Positions 32,888-41,753 of a DNA stretch of 64,000 bases are shown here, in pieces (positions within the stretch are counted from its first letter, which is position 1; every line of letters begins with the position of its first letter). The position numbers and the translations under genes are program-made. Source of the stretch: Pseudogemmobacter humi (lineage in GTDB: Bacteria > Pseudomonadota > Alphaproteobacteria > Rhodobacterales > Rhodobacteraceae); NCBI RefSeq assembly GCF_900609055.1, contig NZ_UXAW01000134.1, positions 1-64,000 on the forward strand, read 5' to 3'. A model generated the notes under the pieces. The model had not been told where the DNA came from and searched no databases. It saw only the letters and a program-made list of their open reading frames with translations.

Positions 32888-33955
32888 ATGCCCATTTCGC
32901 ACGTCGTCTGGACGATCGGACCCGATCCTAGAGAAGTGCCGCCCGGCACACTGCCTTCTGAGCAGCTCCTTGAGGAAATGATCATCACCCAGCCACGGAT
33001 TCTGTCATCAGAATGGATGCTGATCGGCCGACAGGTCGAAACCGGCCATGGCGGACGCCTCGATCTCTTGGCCATCGCTCCCGATGGCTCTCTCGTGCTG
33101 GTAGAGCTGAAGCGGGACAGAACGCCCCGCGAGGTGGTGGCGCAGGCCCTGGATTACGCATCCTGGCTAGAAAAGCTTCAGGCGACGGACATCAACACGA
33201 TCTATGAGAGGTTCCGACCCGGTGGAAATCTGACCACAGATTTCCGAGCGCGATACGGTCAGCCCCTAGACGAGGAGGTGCTGAACGAAAGCCATCAGAT
33301 CGTCATCGTGGCAGCAACCCTCGACGCAAGCAGTGAGCGCATCGTGAACTACCTCAATGATCGCGGCCTGGCGATCAACGTGCTCTTCTTCCAGGTTTTC
33401 AACCATGGCGACCAGCAGTTGCTCAGCCGCGCCTGGCTAATCGACCCGGGCGAGGTACAGGTCCATGCCGCGAATGCCTCCGCTCGCGGTGAACAGGAAC
33501 CATGGAATGGCGAGTTCTATGTCAGCTTCGGCGCAAGTCATTCGCGTATTTGGGACGAAGCTGTCCGTTACGGGTTCATCTCGGGTGGCGGCGGAGCATG
33601 GTACAGTAACTCCCTTCGCATGTTAGCGCCCGGTGATCGCATCTGGGTCAAGATTCCCGGTGAGGGCTTCGTTGGAGTCGGGCGTGTCACCGGACCTCGA
33701 GTTGCAGCCGCAGACTTCGAGATTGACGGCCAACCTGCTCTTGATGTCCTCGAAGGAGACTATCACCGCGCGCTCTCCACCGATCCGGAGAAGGCAGAGT
33801 ACTTCGTGCCTGTCGAATGGATGCACACGCTGCCACCGACCAAGGCGGTCCAGGAAGTCGGCATGTTTGGGAACCAGAATACCGTTTGCAAACCGGTCAC
33901 GCCGAAATGGCGCTCTACAGTTGATCGCTTGAAGCAATTGTTCGGTGTAACCTAG
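32888..33955 (+). CDS. PD-(D/E)XK nuclease with C-terminal PUA/EVE-like domain
   Basis: A 355-residue protein. Residues about 25-170 form a NucS/DUF91-like nuclease: GRLDLLAIAPDG with D59, LVLVELKRD with E73 and K75, and VAQALDYASWL with Q86. Residues about 215-330 (FYVSFGASHSRIWDEAVRYGFISGGG, LAPGDRIWVKIPGEGFVGVGRVTG) resemble the PUA/EVE-like fold that reads modified bases in restriction factors. The combination suggests a modification-dependent or branched-DNA nuclease with a defence role. It stands alone between an orphan small gene and an unknown gene. Confidence 0.7.
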   Translation: MPISHVVWTIGPDPREVPPGTLPSEQLLEEMIITQPRILSSEWMLIGRQVETGHGGRLDLLAIAPDGSLVLVELKRDRTPREVVAQALDYASWLEKLQATDINTIYERFRPGGNLTTDFRARYGQPLDEEVLNESHQIVIVAATLDASSERIVNYLNDRGLAINVLFFQVFNHGDQQLLSRAWLIDPGEVQVHAANASARGEQEPWNGEFYVSFGASHSRIWDEAVRYGFISGGGGAWYSNSLRMLAPGDRIWVKIPGEGFVGVGRVTGPRVAAADFEIDGQPALDVLEGDYHRALSTDPEKAEYFVPVEWMHTLPPTKAVQEVGMFGNQNTVCKPVTPKWRSTVDRLKQLFGVT

Positions 33956-33970
33956 CAACAGCCTCGGTAT

Positions 33971-33996
33971 GCCTCTCGCATCATGTGCGATGAGGC
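33971..33996 (+). terminator. Hairpin after the nuclease gene
   Basis: GCCTC-TCGCA pairs with TGCGA-T-GAGGC, a 10-bp stem with one bulge and a 5-base loop, 15 bases after the stop codon. No strong T tract. Confidence 0.4.
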
Positions 33997-34236
33997 TTGA
34001 GCGATGCGGACAGCCCCGATATAGTAGCAAGATATAGGGGCTGGCGCGCTGTGTATGCAGGTCGGCGCGGCAGGTGAGAGCCAACCCTGCGAACCTGATC
34101 CGGGCCCAATGGATCCTGGTTTGCTTCACCTGCCTGCATGATCAATGGCCTCTGCCTCATCCTGCGCGCACACCGGATCCAGCTAAAGGGCCCAAGGCTT
34201 AAATCGGATCCGCTCTGTGCCTGTAAGGAAAGAGCC

Positions 34237-35598
34237 ATGACCAAATTCAATCCAAATCAGACCTCCCATCTCAGCGTCGGTTTTGATCAGCTTTCAAAAG
34301 GTATCGACAAGATTCTGGTTCGCTGGCCCACGGGCGAACGACCGTCCAAGCTTACTCTGCTTAACGATCTGGCCGAAGCCATCCGTCCAGGGTCAAACTG
34401 GGGTGCCTTGAAGGCACTGAAAGCAGCGCCGGCCCCGACAGTGGCACAATCAAATGCGGAGCTGATCCCTTACCCCGCGACTTCTTCCGTGAGGATGCCG
34501 GCGCGCCTCACTCCGGTCGCGCATGACGAAGATGGCCACACACTCCTTGAACTGACCGAAAGTCTGCGTCCACTGTTTTCGATGTCTCATCGGAACGACC
34601 CAATCATTGGACTTGACCTTACGCTGACCGACGGGAACGGCTTCATATCCGCCTCGATCTATAGCCGCCTGATCCTGCTTCACGAGGGAAGAACTCGTTC
34701 CGTTCCGGTTTTTGCACACGATATGGACGCTGAGACGGTCGCCCTCATCTTCGGCGCAATTCAAGAAATCGAACTGACCGAACTCTACCCGGTTCTGACG
34801 CAGGCCGGGAACAATGATCTTCGCATCATACTCGGTCCCTGTCAGTCTATCGGAGCATTTCCAGAGCCCTACAGTAACGGCGGAAGCGCCGAACATTTGG
34901 GCTTGCGCGTGCTCTTTGACGAAGAGGCGCCGCCCGGAGCTGCGGATCTGGATGTTCTTCTGCGTCTTGCTTCCGTAGCAACGCCCCATCTTTCGCTGAA
35001 GCAGTTCCCAGCAAACAAGCAAATCCAGTTCAGGCTGACTCAACCCCTAACGGATATCTGGGCGCCCACGGACTTTGAGATCCCAGCCAATCTGGATGAC
35101 CGCCCTGTCTTTCTTCTGCCTGGAGCCGAAGGATGGGTCAGAGACAGTGACAGAATATTCGATGTCCGGATCCATGGTCATTCAAAGCTCGGGGAGGCGC
35201 TGGATCTGGCACTGACGTTGATCAATATCGATGACCCCGACATCGTCCTGCACGCGGCTGTCACCTCCGAACCTAAGCGGCTTAAGCAGGGTGTTGTTGA
35301 GCGCGCTGGTTGGCGCGGCGGCTTTCACAAAGACTGGCGAGTGCTGCGGGTAAAGTCCGGAAGGCGGCCCGAAATTTTGAGGCTGGAGCCCGCGCTGCGA
35401 GCACGGCTTGAAGCCGGGTTCAATGGCTGGGCTGCACGAGATGGCTTCAAGTTGGTTGAAGCCATCTCGGAAGTGGAGGCTGAAGCCCTAATTCCACGAA
35501 ACCGGCGCAGGGCAACACATCATCTCAAGCAAGTCGAGGCGATCATGCATGGCGCCGACCCCATGGACAAAGAGCTCATGCAAACGTTGGGTCGGTAG
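34237..35598 (+). CDS. Unknown 453-residue protein
   Basis: A soluble protein I do not recognise. The N-terminal region LTLLNDLAEAIRPGSNWGALKALKAAP resembles the helical module noted in the protein at 31490-32272 (both end in L-(K/Q)-AAP). The middle part is beta-rich with repeated hydrophobic strands (IIGLDLTLTDGNGFISASIYSRLILLHEG). The C terminus is basic (IPRNRRRATHHLKQVEAIMHG). AAGGAA precedes ATG 34237; upstream in-frame codons lack homology-like composition. It is followed by the IS66 element. Confidence 0.55.
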   Translation: MTKFNPNQTSHLSVGFDQLSKGIDKILVRWPTGERPSKLTLLNDLAEAIRPGSNWGALKALKAAPAPTVAQSNAELIPYPATSSVRMPARLTPVAHDEDGHTLLELTESLRPLFSMSHRNDPIIGLDLTLTDGNGFISASIYSRLILLHEGRTRSVPVFAHDMDAETVALIFGAIQEIELTELYPVLTQAGNNDLRIILGPCQSIGAFPEPYSNGGSAEHLGLRVLFDEEAPPGAADLDVLLRLASVATPHLSLKQFPANKQIQFRLTQPLTDIWAPTDFEIPANLDDRPVFLLPGAEGWVRDSDRIFDVRIHGHSKLGEALDLALTLINIDDPDIVLHAAVTSEPKRLKQGVVERAGWRGGFHKDWRVLRVKSGRRPEILRLEPALRARLEAGFNGWAARDGFKLVEAISEVEAEALIPRNRRRATHHLKQVEAIMHGADPMDKELMQTLGR

Positions 35599-35821
35599 CC
35601 GAAGAAGAATCTGACCTATGCGGCCAAGCACACTCACTATCATAGGCCCGCTCCAGACTTTTCCATGACATCGAAGCGATCCGGAAACTAAGAGCCGGAT
35701 CGCGCGGAACCTGCACAAGGATCACGAAGGCCCTCGCTTGACCTTCGACTGGTGACGGCCGTAAGCGCGACGCTGATCCCCTCCTGCCGCTTCTGATCTG
35801 ACCGGGCCATTCTCCGGGCGC

Positions 35822-36280
35822 ATGAGCATCGGAGGTGTTGGGTTGGAACGAGGCGGCAAAGTGGGCGTCCATTTGGACGGCTCCTCGGGTGGTGAGGTTT
35901 CACGGCTGGAGGTGATCGAGGGGCCGACCGGGCGACGGCGGCGCACGAAGGCGGAGCGGGCGCGGATCGCGGCGGAGAGCCTGGTGCCGGGGGCTTCCGT
36001 GACGGGTGTCGCGCGGCGGCACGGGACGACGCGCTGGCAGGTCTATGACTGGCGGAAGAAGCTGCGGACGGGTCAGCTTGTCGTGCCCGAGAGCGTGGCG
36101 GCCCTGCCGATGTTCGGCGAGCTGGTCGTCGAGGGCGCCGCAGCGGAGATGCCGGCAGAGACGGAGGTCACCACCGGCGTGGAGATCGTTGTCGGCGATG
36201 TCGTGATCCGCGTCGGGGCCGACGCGGATGAGGCCCTGCTGACGCGGTCGATCCGGGCGGTGCGGGCGGCGGCAACGTGA
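35822..36280 (+). CDS. tnpA: IS66 TnpA
   Basis: A 152-residue accessory protein of IS66. SRLEVIEGPTGRRRRTKAERARIAAESLVPGASVTGVARRHGTTRWQVYDWRKKLRTG is the usual helix-turn-helix, followed by an acidic C-terminal half. Its end overlaps the tnpB start by 4 bases, the usual coupled arrangement. Needed for transposition in characterised elements. Confidence 0.88.
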   Translation: MSIGGVGLERGGKVGVHLDGSSGGEVSRLEVIEGPTGRRRRTKAERARIAAESLVPGASVTGVARRHGTTRWQVYDWRKKLRTGQLVVPESVAALPMFGELVVEGAAAEMPAETEVTTGVEIVVGDVVIRVGADADEALLTRSIRAVRAAAT

Positions 36281-36633
36281 TGCTCGGTCAGGGAGGGCCG
36301 GTGAAGGTCTACGTGGCGACGCGCCCGGTGGACTTCCGCAAGGGGATCGACGGCCTCGCGCTGGCGGTGCAGGAGATGTTCGGGCTCGATCCGTTCTGTG
36401 GGGCGGTCTTCGTCTTCCGCTCGAAACGGGCGGACAGGATCAAGTTGCTGGTGTGGGACCAGACCGGGATGGTGCTGGTTCACAAGCGGCTCGAGGGCAG
36501 CAAGTTCGTCTGCCCCCAGGTGCGGGACGGGGTGATGCGGATGTCCTCGGCGCAGCTGGCGGCGCTGTTTGAAGGGCTGGACTGGCGGCTGGTGCGACCG
36601 GAACGGGCGCGGCGGCCGCTGGTCGCAGGATGA
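36277..36633 (+). CDS. tnpB: IS66 TnpB (Orf2)
   Basis: A 118-residue protein with the highly conserved IS66 Orf2 sequence: VYVATRPVDFRKGIDGLALAVQEMFGLDPFCGAVFVFRSKRADRIKLLVWDQTGMVL. It is essential for IS66 movement though its biochemical role is unclear. It is unrelated to the RNA-guided TnpB of IS200/IS605. Confidence 0.93.
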   Translation: MMLGQGGPVKVYVATRPVDFRKGIDGLALAVQEMFGLDPFCGAVFVFRSKRADRIKLLVWDQTGMVLVHKRLEGSKFVCPQVRDGVMRMSSAQLAALFEGLDWRLVRPERARRPLVAG

Positions 36634-36702
36634 GCGGGCGGACGCACAGGAAGCGCCTGTTTTTGCTGGCCAGAACCGCGTCAGCGTGATTCACTCCGAG
36701 GC

Positions 36703-38268
36703 ATGGATGCCGATGCCCTCAGCCGCGAGAATGCTCATCTGAAGGCACGCCTCACCGAGGTCGAGGCGGCCCCGCTCGAGGTGCAGGAGGCCAACCGGCG
36801 GCTGGAGGGCATCTTGCGCGCCTCGCAGCGCGAACGGTTCGGCAAGAGTTCCGAGAAGCTGTCGCCGGACCAGTTCAATCTGCCGCTCGAGGATGCCGAA
36901 CTGGCCCAGGGCGTTCTCGCGGCCGCACAGGAGAAGGCAGAGGCCGCGCTTGCCCGGGCGCGCGGGGAAGAACCTCGCAAGCCCGCGCGCAACCGCGGGC
37001 ATCTGCCACCGGACCTGCCCCGGGTCGAGCGCGTGATCGAGCCCGACAGCACCCTTTGCCCCTGCGGCTGTGGGGAGATGGCACGGATCGGGGAAGATAT
37101 ATCCGAGCGGCTCGATGTGATCCCGGCGCAGTTCCAGGTGCTGGTGACGCGGCGCCCGAGATACGCCTGTCGCCGCTGCTCGCAGGCCGTGGTGCAAGCC
37201 CATGCCCCCGAGCATGTCGTGCCTGGCGGGCTGCCGACCGAGCGGCTGATCGCGTGGATCATCGTCTCGAAGTTCGGCGACCACCTGCCGTTTTACCGAC
37301 AGGCGGGGATCTTCGAGCGGCAGGGGTTGCATCTCGACCGCGGCACGCTCGGCAACTGGACGGGGCGCGCCTGCTTCCACCTGATGCCCGTCATCGACCA
37401 CATGCGCGCCCATCTGCGCGCCGCCGACAGGATCTTCGTCGACGAGACCCGCGCGCCGGTGCTCGATCCGGGCCGCAAGGCCACCAGGAGCGGCTACTTC
37501 TGGGCCGTCGTGTCCGACGATCGTGGCCATGGCGGTGCCGGCCCGCCAATCGTGCTGTTCCACTACGCCCCCGGCCGGGGGAAGCAGCATCCGCTGAGGT
37601 TCCTGGACGGATACCGTGGCCGGTTTTTACAATGCGACGCCTACCAGTCCTACAATGCGCTGACCGAGATCACGCGTGATGAGGGCCCGTGGCAGTTGGT
37701 CTATTGCTGGACCCATGTCCGCCGCCGCTTCGTCAAACGCTTCGAGAGCGAGGGCTCGCCCATCGCCGAGGAGATGCTGCGCCAGATCACGTTGCTGTAT
37801 CAGATCGAGAAGACCGTGCGCGGTCAGGCTCCTGCCGACCGCCTCGCCGCCCGGCGCGAGCAGGCCGCCCCGATCATCGCCGCGCTCAAGCCGTGGCTGG
37901 AGACCCAGCTCTCGCGCATCCCGCAGAAATCCCTGCTGGCCGAAGATATCCGCTACACTCTCGCTCACTGGCCCGGCCTGATCCGCTTCCTTGACGACGG
38001 CACCCTCGAGCTCGACACCAACCCGGTCGAGAACCAGATCCGCCCGATCGCGCTGACGAGGAAGAACGCCCTGTTCGCCGGTAATGAACTCGGCGCCGAG
38101 AACTGGGCCATGCTCGCCTCGCTCGTCGCCACCTGCAAGATGGCCGGCGTGAACCCCGTCGACTATCTCGCCGACACCCTCCGCGCCATCCTCGACGGCC
38201 ACCCCAGATCCCGCATCGAGGACCTCATGCCTTGGCGGCACGCCCAGCCGTCAAGCCTCGCCGCATAG
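36703..38268 (+). CDS. tnpC: IS66 TnpC transposase
   Basis: A 521-residue DDE transposase. It has an N-terminal leucine-rich coil (ENAHLKARLTEVEAAPLEVQEANRRLEGILRASQRERFGKSSEKLSPDQFNLPLEDAE), a zinc-binding CPCGCGEM segment and the catalytic core with DETRAPVLDPGRKATRSGYFWAVVSDDR, QCDAYQSYNAL and the final glutamate in LDTNPVENQIRPIALTRKNALFAG. Length is typical for the family. Confidence 0.95.
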   Translation: MDADALSRENAHLKARLTEVEAAPLEVQEANRRLEGILRASQRERFGKSSEKLSPDQFNLPLEDAELAQGVLAAAQEKAEAALARARGEEPRKPARNRGHLPPDLPRVERVIEPDSTLCPCGCGEMARIGEDISERLDVIPAQFQVLVTRRPRYACRRCSQAVVQAHAPEHVVPGGLPTERLIAWIIVSKFGDHLPFYRQAGIFERQGLHLDRGTLGNWTGRACFHLMPVIDHMRAHLRAADRIFVDETRAPVLDPGRKATRSGYFWAVVSDDRGHGGAGPPIVLFHYAPGRGKQHPLRFLDGYRGRFLQCDAYQSYNALTEITRDEGPWQLVYCWTHVRRRFVKRFESEGSPIAEEMLRQITLLYQIEKTVRGQAPADRLAARREQAAPIIAALKPWLETQLSRIPQKSLLAEDIRYTLAHWPGLIRFLDDGTLELDTNPVENQIRPIALTRKNALFAGNELGAENWAMLASLVATCKMAGVNPVDYLADTLRAILDGHPRSRIEDLMPWRHAQPSSLAA

Positions 38269-38395
38269 GGCCGCGTCATCGCGCTTACTGACGGCCGGAC
38301 GCAGCGGCCTGACCGGATAGTACTCAGCAGGTTGCCGCGCCGATCTCCGGTCGGCCCTGAGCAATTCGAGCAGCATTAGAACTGGGCAGGTGGCG

Positions 38396-39037
38396 TCATT
38401 CGTCCTCACTTGTGATCGGCAGATCCAGCGCGATGTCAGCGGCTAGCTTGAGCAGCCCGGCATCTTCCAGCGCCTCGAGGTCCGGAAGGTCGCGCAGGGA
38501 TTCCAGCCCGAACTGCACCAGAAACCCCGGCGTGGTGACATAGGTATAGGGCGCGCCGGGTTCGGGGCTGCGCGGGCCGCGGGCGATCAGGGCCTGGCGG
38601 TGCAGGCGGGCGATCAGATCGCGGCTGACCTCACGGCCCGTCAGGCGCGAGATCGCGCCCCGGGTGACCGGCTGCATATAGGCGATGATGGTCAGGACGA
38701 GGGCTTCATTCTGGGTCAGATCGCGAGTGGCATCACCCTCACCGCGCGCCATGCGGATCGCGCCTGCGTGCTGCGGCCGGGTGCGGAACTGCCAGCCCCC
38801 TGAGATACGTGCGATCTCGTAGGGACGGCCCGCGAGTTCAGCGGAGATATCCTCGATCAGCAGATCGAGGGCGCAGTCCCGACCGACCACTCGGGCGAGG
38901 ACATCCCGGCCCACCGGTTCGGAGGATGCAAAGAGTACCGCCTCGACCCGCGCCATCCATTCCCGCCAGCGCAAGGCCTGCGGCAGATCGGCGAGTTCAA
39001 TGTCCAGCGGCTCGGCAGATTTCTGGGCCATCGTCAC
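38396..39037 (-). CDS. scpB: ScpB-like segregation/condensation protein
   Basis: A 213-residue protein with tandem winged-helix character: WMARVEAVLFASSEPVGRDVLARVVGRDCALDLLIEDISAELAGRPYEIARISGGWQFRTRPQH then DLTQNEALVLTIIAYMQPVTRGAISRLTGREVSRDLIARL and YVTTPGFLVQFGLESLRDLPDLEAL. This is the ScpB fold, normally the kite subunit of SMC-ScpAB. No scpA or smc is nearby; instead it overlaps the DUF1403 gene by 4 bases. Plasmid copies of this pair are found next to integrases on repABC plasmids. Confidence 0.85.
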   Translation of the reverse strand: MTMAQKSAEPLDIELADLPQALRWREWMARVEAVLFASSEPVGRDVLARVVGRDCALDLLIEDISAELAGRPYEIARISGGWQFRTRPQHAGAIRMARGEGDATRDLTQNEALVLTIIAYMQPVTRGAISRLTGREVSRDLIARLHRQALIARGPRSPEPGAPYTYVTTPGFLVQFGLESLRDLPDLEALEDAGLLKLAADIALDLPITSEDE

Positions 39038-39951
39038 AACCCGTAAAGCCGGAAGGTCGCCCGCCCGGTCAGTTCCCGCACCAGCCCGAGGGACGTCAGA
39101 CGATCAAACAGCCGCCGCGCCGCGCGATCACTGGCCTCGGCTCCGGCCTGTGCCGCCAGCGCGTCCTCGGTCAGAAGGGCAGTGAGGATGGCAGCGGTGT
39201 CCTTTCCCGGCCGCCGCAGGTTTGCCGCGCGCAGAGCAGTGGCGCGGCGGATCAGATCGATGTGAAGATCGAAGGCAGCCACCGCGCCCCTGCCCCAGGC
39301 CGCAGCACAGGCCGCAAGCCATGCCTCGCCCTCCAGCCGGAAGGCTGCCCGCGGCAGATGCGCGGCGAGCAGCGGCACCGGGCGGTCGTGGCCGAGCGCC
39401 CGGGCCAGATGAGCATCAGCTAACCAGAGCGCCAGGCCGCGCCAGGTCGGGCCGAGGGCGAGAACCTCCCGCGCGGCTTCGGCTGCGAAGCGCAAGGGCG
39501 GGGTGCGGCCAACAAAGCGCGCGCCAAGGTCGCGCAAGATCTCGGCGCCCGGTTCGGGTGGCAGATCGAAGAAGCCGGGTAGTCGCGCGGGCCAGTCAAC
39601 CGCACGCAGCGCCCGCGCCTCGCCCAAGGCGCGCCAGCCGATCAGCATCCGCCCTGCAGGGCCGGGATCATCAGCCGGTTTGCGCAGCGCGAAGGTATCA
39701 CGCAGCTGCACTTCGCCCTCCCGGCGGCCCTCCAGCTGCGAAACCGCCGCGGCGGCGGCGAGCGCCAAGCGCTTGCGCCAGAGGATGCCGACCGGATCCT
39801 CAGACCGGGCCATCGGGTCGAGCGCGGCAAGGGCCGCACCGGTAGAAAACATTGCCGTTTCAATATCATCGCGACCCACTCCCTGCCGGATCCAGCGCGG
39901 CGGGACCGGAGGATTTGGGGGCATCGGAAGCGGGTTCGGGGTACGGGACAT
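39034..39951 (-). CDS. DUF1403 family protein
   Basis: A 305-residue helical, Ala/Arg-rich protein. PRWIRQGVGRDDIETAMFSTGAALAALDPMAR, WRKRLALAAAAAVSQLEGRREGE, LRDTFALRKPADDPGPAGRMLIGWRALGEARAL and the C-terminal RRLFDRLTSLGLVRELTGRATFRLYGL, a winged-helix-like end, match DUF1403. Function is unknown. It is transcribed ahead of scpB with an ATGA overlap, so the products are made together and may interact. Confidence 0.8.
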   Translation of the reverse strand: MSRTPNPLPMPPNPPVPPRWIRQGVGRDDIETAMFSTGAALAALDPMARSEDPVGILWRKRLALAAAAAVSQLEGRREGEVQLRDTFALRKPADDPGPAGRMLIGWRALGEARALRAVDWPARLPGFFDLPPEPGAEILRDLGARFVGRTPPLRFAAEAAREVLALGPTWRGLALWLADAHLARALGHDRPVPLLAAHLPRAAFRLEGEAWLAACAAAWGRGAVAAFDLHIDLIRRATALRAANLRRPGKDTAAILTALLTEDALAAQAGAEASDRAARRLFDRLTSLGLVRELTGRATFRLYGL

Positions 39952-40028
39952 GGCAGAACGGTAGCAAGTATCGGCGTTTTATGCCAGATATGTTCCGTTT
40001 ATCCGCCGCGCCTGTCACTCCTATATAA

Positions 40029-40053
40029 TGTCCAATAAGGTTGCATTATCGGA
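40029..40053. promoter_or_regulatory. Inverted repeat in the DUF1403/integrase divergent region
   Basis: GTCCAATAA and TTATCGGAC form a 9-bp inverted repeat (8 of 9 match) around GGTTGCA, preceded by TATATAAT, a good -10-like element. A likely operator or promoter region for one or both divergent units. Confidence 0.5.
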
Positions 40054-40235
40054 CTACTTTGTCTTCTATACAGAGATGACCGCTCTGACCGCCAAAACAG
40101 CCGGAATTCGCGCCCGGAACAGCTCAGCAAGGCGCCGCAATGCACGGGATTTCGCTGATCTTTCGGCTCTCGCGCAACCACGACCGCCTACCGAAGAAAC
40201 CGCGCCGTCGGCGCTACAAAACCGGAGGGAACCGG

Positions 40236-41294
40236 ATGGCCGATGATGTGATCTACCAGGAGAGTGCCGAACTGGCAGCCCCCTCCCCTGCCCTGTCCGA
40301 CCATCAACCCCCGGCGCTGCGCGATCTGGCAGAGCGGGCGCGCGGCTATGCCGAGGCGGCAAGTTCGGCCAATACCCGCAAGGCCTATGCAGCCGACTGG
40401 AAGCATTTTGCCGGCTGGTGCCGGCGTGAAGGATTGGATGCAGCCGCGCCTGACCCGCAGTGCGTTGGCCTTTACATCACCGCCTGCGCCTCTGGTGCGA
40501 AGTCGGTCGGCGGTCGGAAGAACGCGGTCTCGACCATCGAACGGCGACTGTCAGCACTGGTCTGGGCCTATATGCAGCGCGGGCTGGCACTTGACCGGCG
40601 AGATCGTCACATCGCCACGGTGCTGGCGGGCATCCGCAACAGCCACGCTGCGCCGCCCCGCCAGAAAGAAGCGATCCTGCCCGAGGATCTGTTGGCGATG
40701 CTGGAGACCTGTGATCGCGGCACACTGCGGGGGTTGCGCGACCGGGCCATGCTGCTGATCGGCTTTGCCGGCGGGCTGCGGCGCTCCGAGATCACCGGGC
40801 TGGACGCTGGCCGGGACCAGACAGAGGACGGGCGCGGCTGGATTGAGGCACTACCCGGCGGGCTGCTGGTCACACTCCGCGGTAAGACTGGCTGGCGCGA
40901 GGTCGAAGTAGGGCGTGGATCTTCAGCCGCCACCTGTCCCGTCGAGGCGTTGGAGCTATGGCTAAAACTTGCGCGGATCAGCCAGGGCCCACTGTTCCGC
41001 CGCATCACTGGCAAAGGCAAAGAACCCGGTCCGATGCGCCTGAACGACCGAGAGGTCGCCCGATTGGTCAAACGGGCGGCCCAGGCCGCCGGGCTCCGCG
41101 GCGACCTGCCCGAAAAGGACCGCCCTGCCCTCTTCTCCGGACACTCGCTCCGTGCAGGCCTGGCCTCATCTGCCCAAGTCGACGAACGCCATGTCCAGAA
41201 GCAACTCGGCCATGCCAGCGCCGAGATGACACGCCGCTACCAGCGCAGGCGTGACAGGTTCAGGGTCAATCTGACCAAAGCTGCTGGCTTGTAA
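40236..41294 (+). CDS. Tyrosine recombinase/site-specific integrase
   Basis: A 352-residue XerC/D-like recombinase. The SAM-like N domain spans about 25-125 (SSANTRKAYAADWKHFAGWCRREGLDAA). The catalytic domain has GLRRSEITGL (Arg), GKTGWREVEV (Lys), HSLRAGLASSA (His-x-x-Arg), LGHASAEMTRRYQRR (His and nucleophile Tyr). The start at 40236 is favoured by homology; the frame runs further upstream. It is divergent from DUF1403-scpB and may resolve plasmid multimers. Confidence 0.88.
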   Translation: MADDVIYQESAELAAPSPALSDHQPPALRDLAERARGYAEAASSANTRKAYAADWKHFAGWCRREGLDAAAPDPQCVGLYITACASGAKSVGGRKNAVSTIERRLSALVWAYMQRGLALDRRDRHIATVLAGIRNSHAAPPRQKEAILPEDLLAMLETCDRGTLRGLRDRAMLLIGFAGGLRRSEITGLDAGRDQTEDGRGWIEALPGGLLVTLRGKTGWREVEVGRGSSAATCPVEALELWLKLARISQGPLFRRITGKGKEPGPMRLNDREVARLVKRAAQAAGLRGDLPEKDRPALFSGHSLRAGLASSAQVDERHVQKQLGHASAEMTRRYQRRRDRFRVNLTKAAGL

Positions 41295-41481
41295 CTAAAC
41301 GTCCGGGGCATTGCTACGGATCGAGAGCCCCTGCACGCTCTAGCCATTCGCAAAGTCGCCCAACATCAGCAGCGCTGCCAAAGCTTGTGACGAGTTTCCT
41401 TGCCGTCCATCACGCGACATGGAGATGCCAACAGGCATACACGTGGCGATCAATAATTGTGCCACAAGCCAACAGTGCCCC

Positions 41482-41753
41482 CCCTGCAACAATCCGGTAG
41501 TCATCAGTATGACCTTGCGGTCTTACAACCAGCGACTGGATCACCTCCTTTTGCCTTGAATTGATTCAACCAGCTGAGCCGACGCTTCGGTGTCAAAACT
41601 CTTTCTTGGCTGATCTGGGTTGGCAGGGACTTGCGAGATCGGAACAACTTGCTCCAAAAGGCCGACGGAGCGTTTAGGTTCGATCCAGAGAGCGTCCGCA
41701 GCGGCGAGATACGTCCAGAGGCCAAGACGGAGCCGTTTAGGAGTTTCGCTCAC
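41482..41753 (-). pseudogene. Decayed parB gene with frameshift
   Basis: A GTG at 41753 opens SETPKRLRLGLWTYLAAADA, then VPISQVPANPDQPRKSFDTEASAQLVESIQ, a clear ParB N-terminal domain. Near 41545 the frame shifts. The next frame continues VIQSLVVRPQGHTDDYRIVAG before homology ends at about 41482. The HTH and C-terminal parts are gone. A remnant of another partition locus beside repABC. Confidence 0.7.

Larger units (their letters stand above)
35753..38296 (+). mobile_element. Intact IS66-family element with 8-bp target duplication
   Basis: The element spans 35761-38288. Ends start GTAAGCGCGA on the left and, inverted, at the right. TGACGGCC at 35753-35760 and again at 38289-38296 is an exact 8-bp target duplication, as expected for IS66. 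Three genes (tnpA, tnpB, tnpC) are inside and all look intact, so the insertion is probably recent. Confidence 0.95.

Noticed and set aside
36277-36633. RNA-guided TnpB nuclease with omega-RNA
   Set aside because: This is the IS66 Orf2 protein also called TnpB; it has no RuvC or zinc-ribbon motifs.
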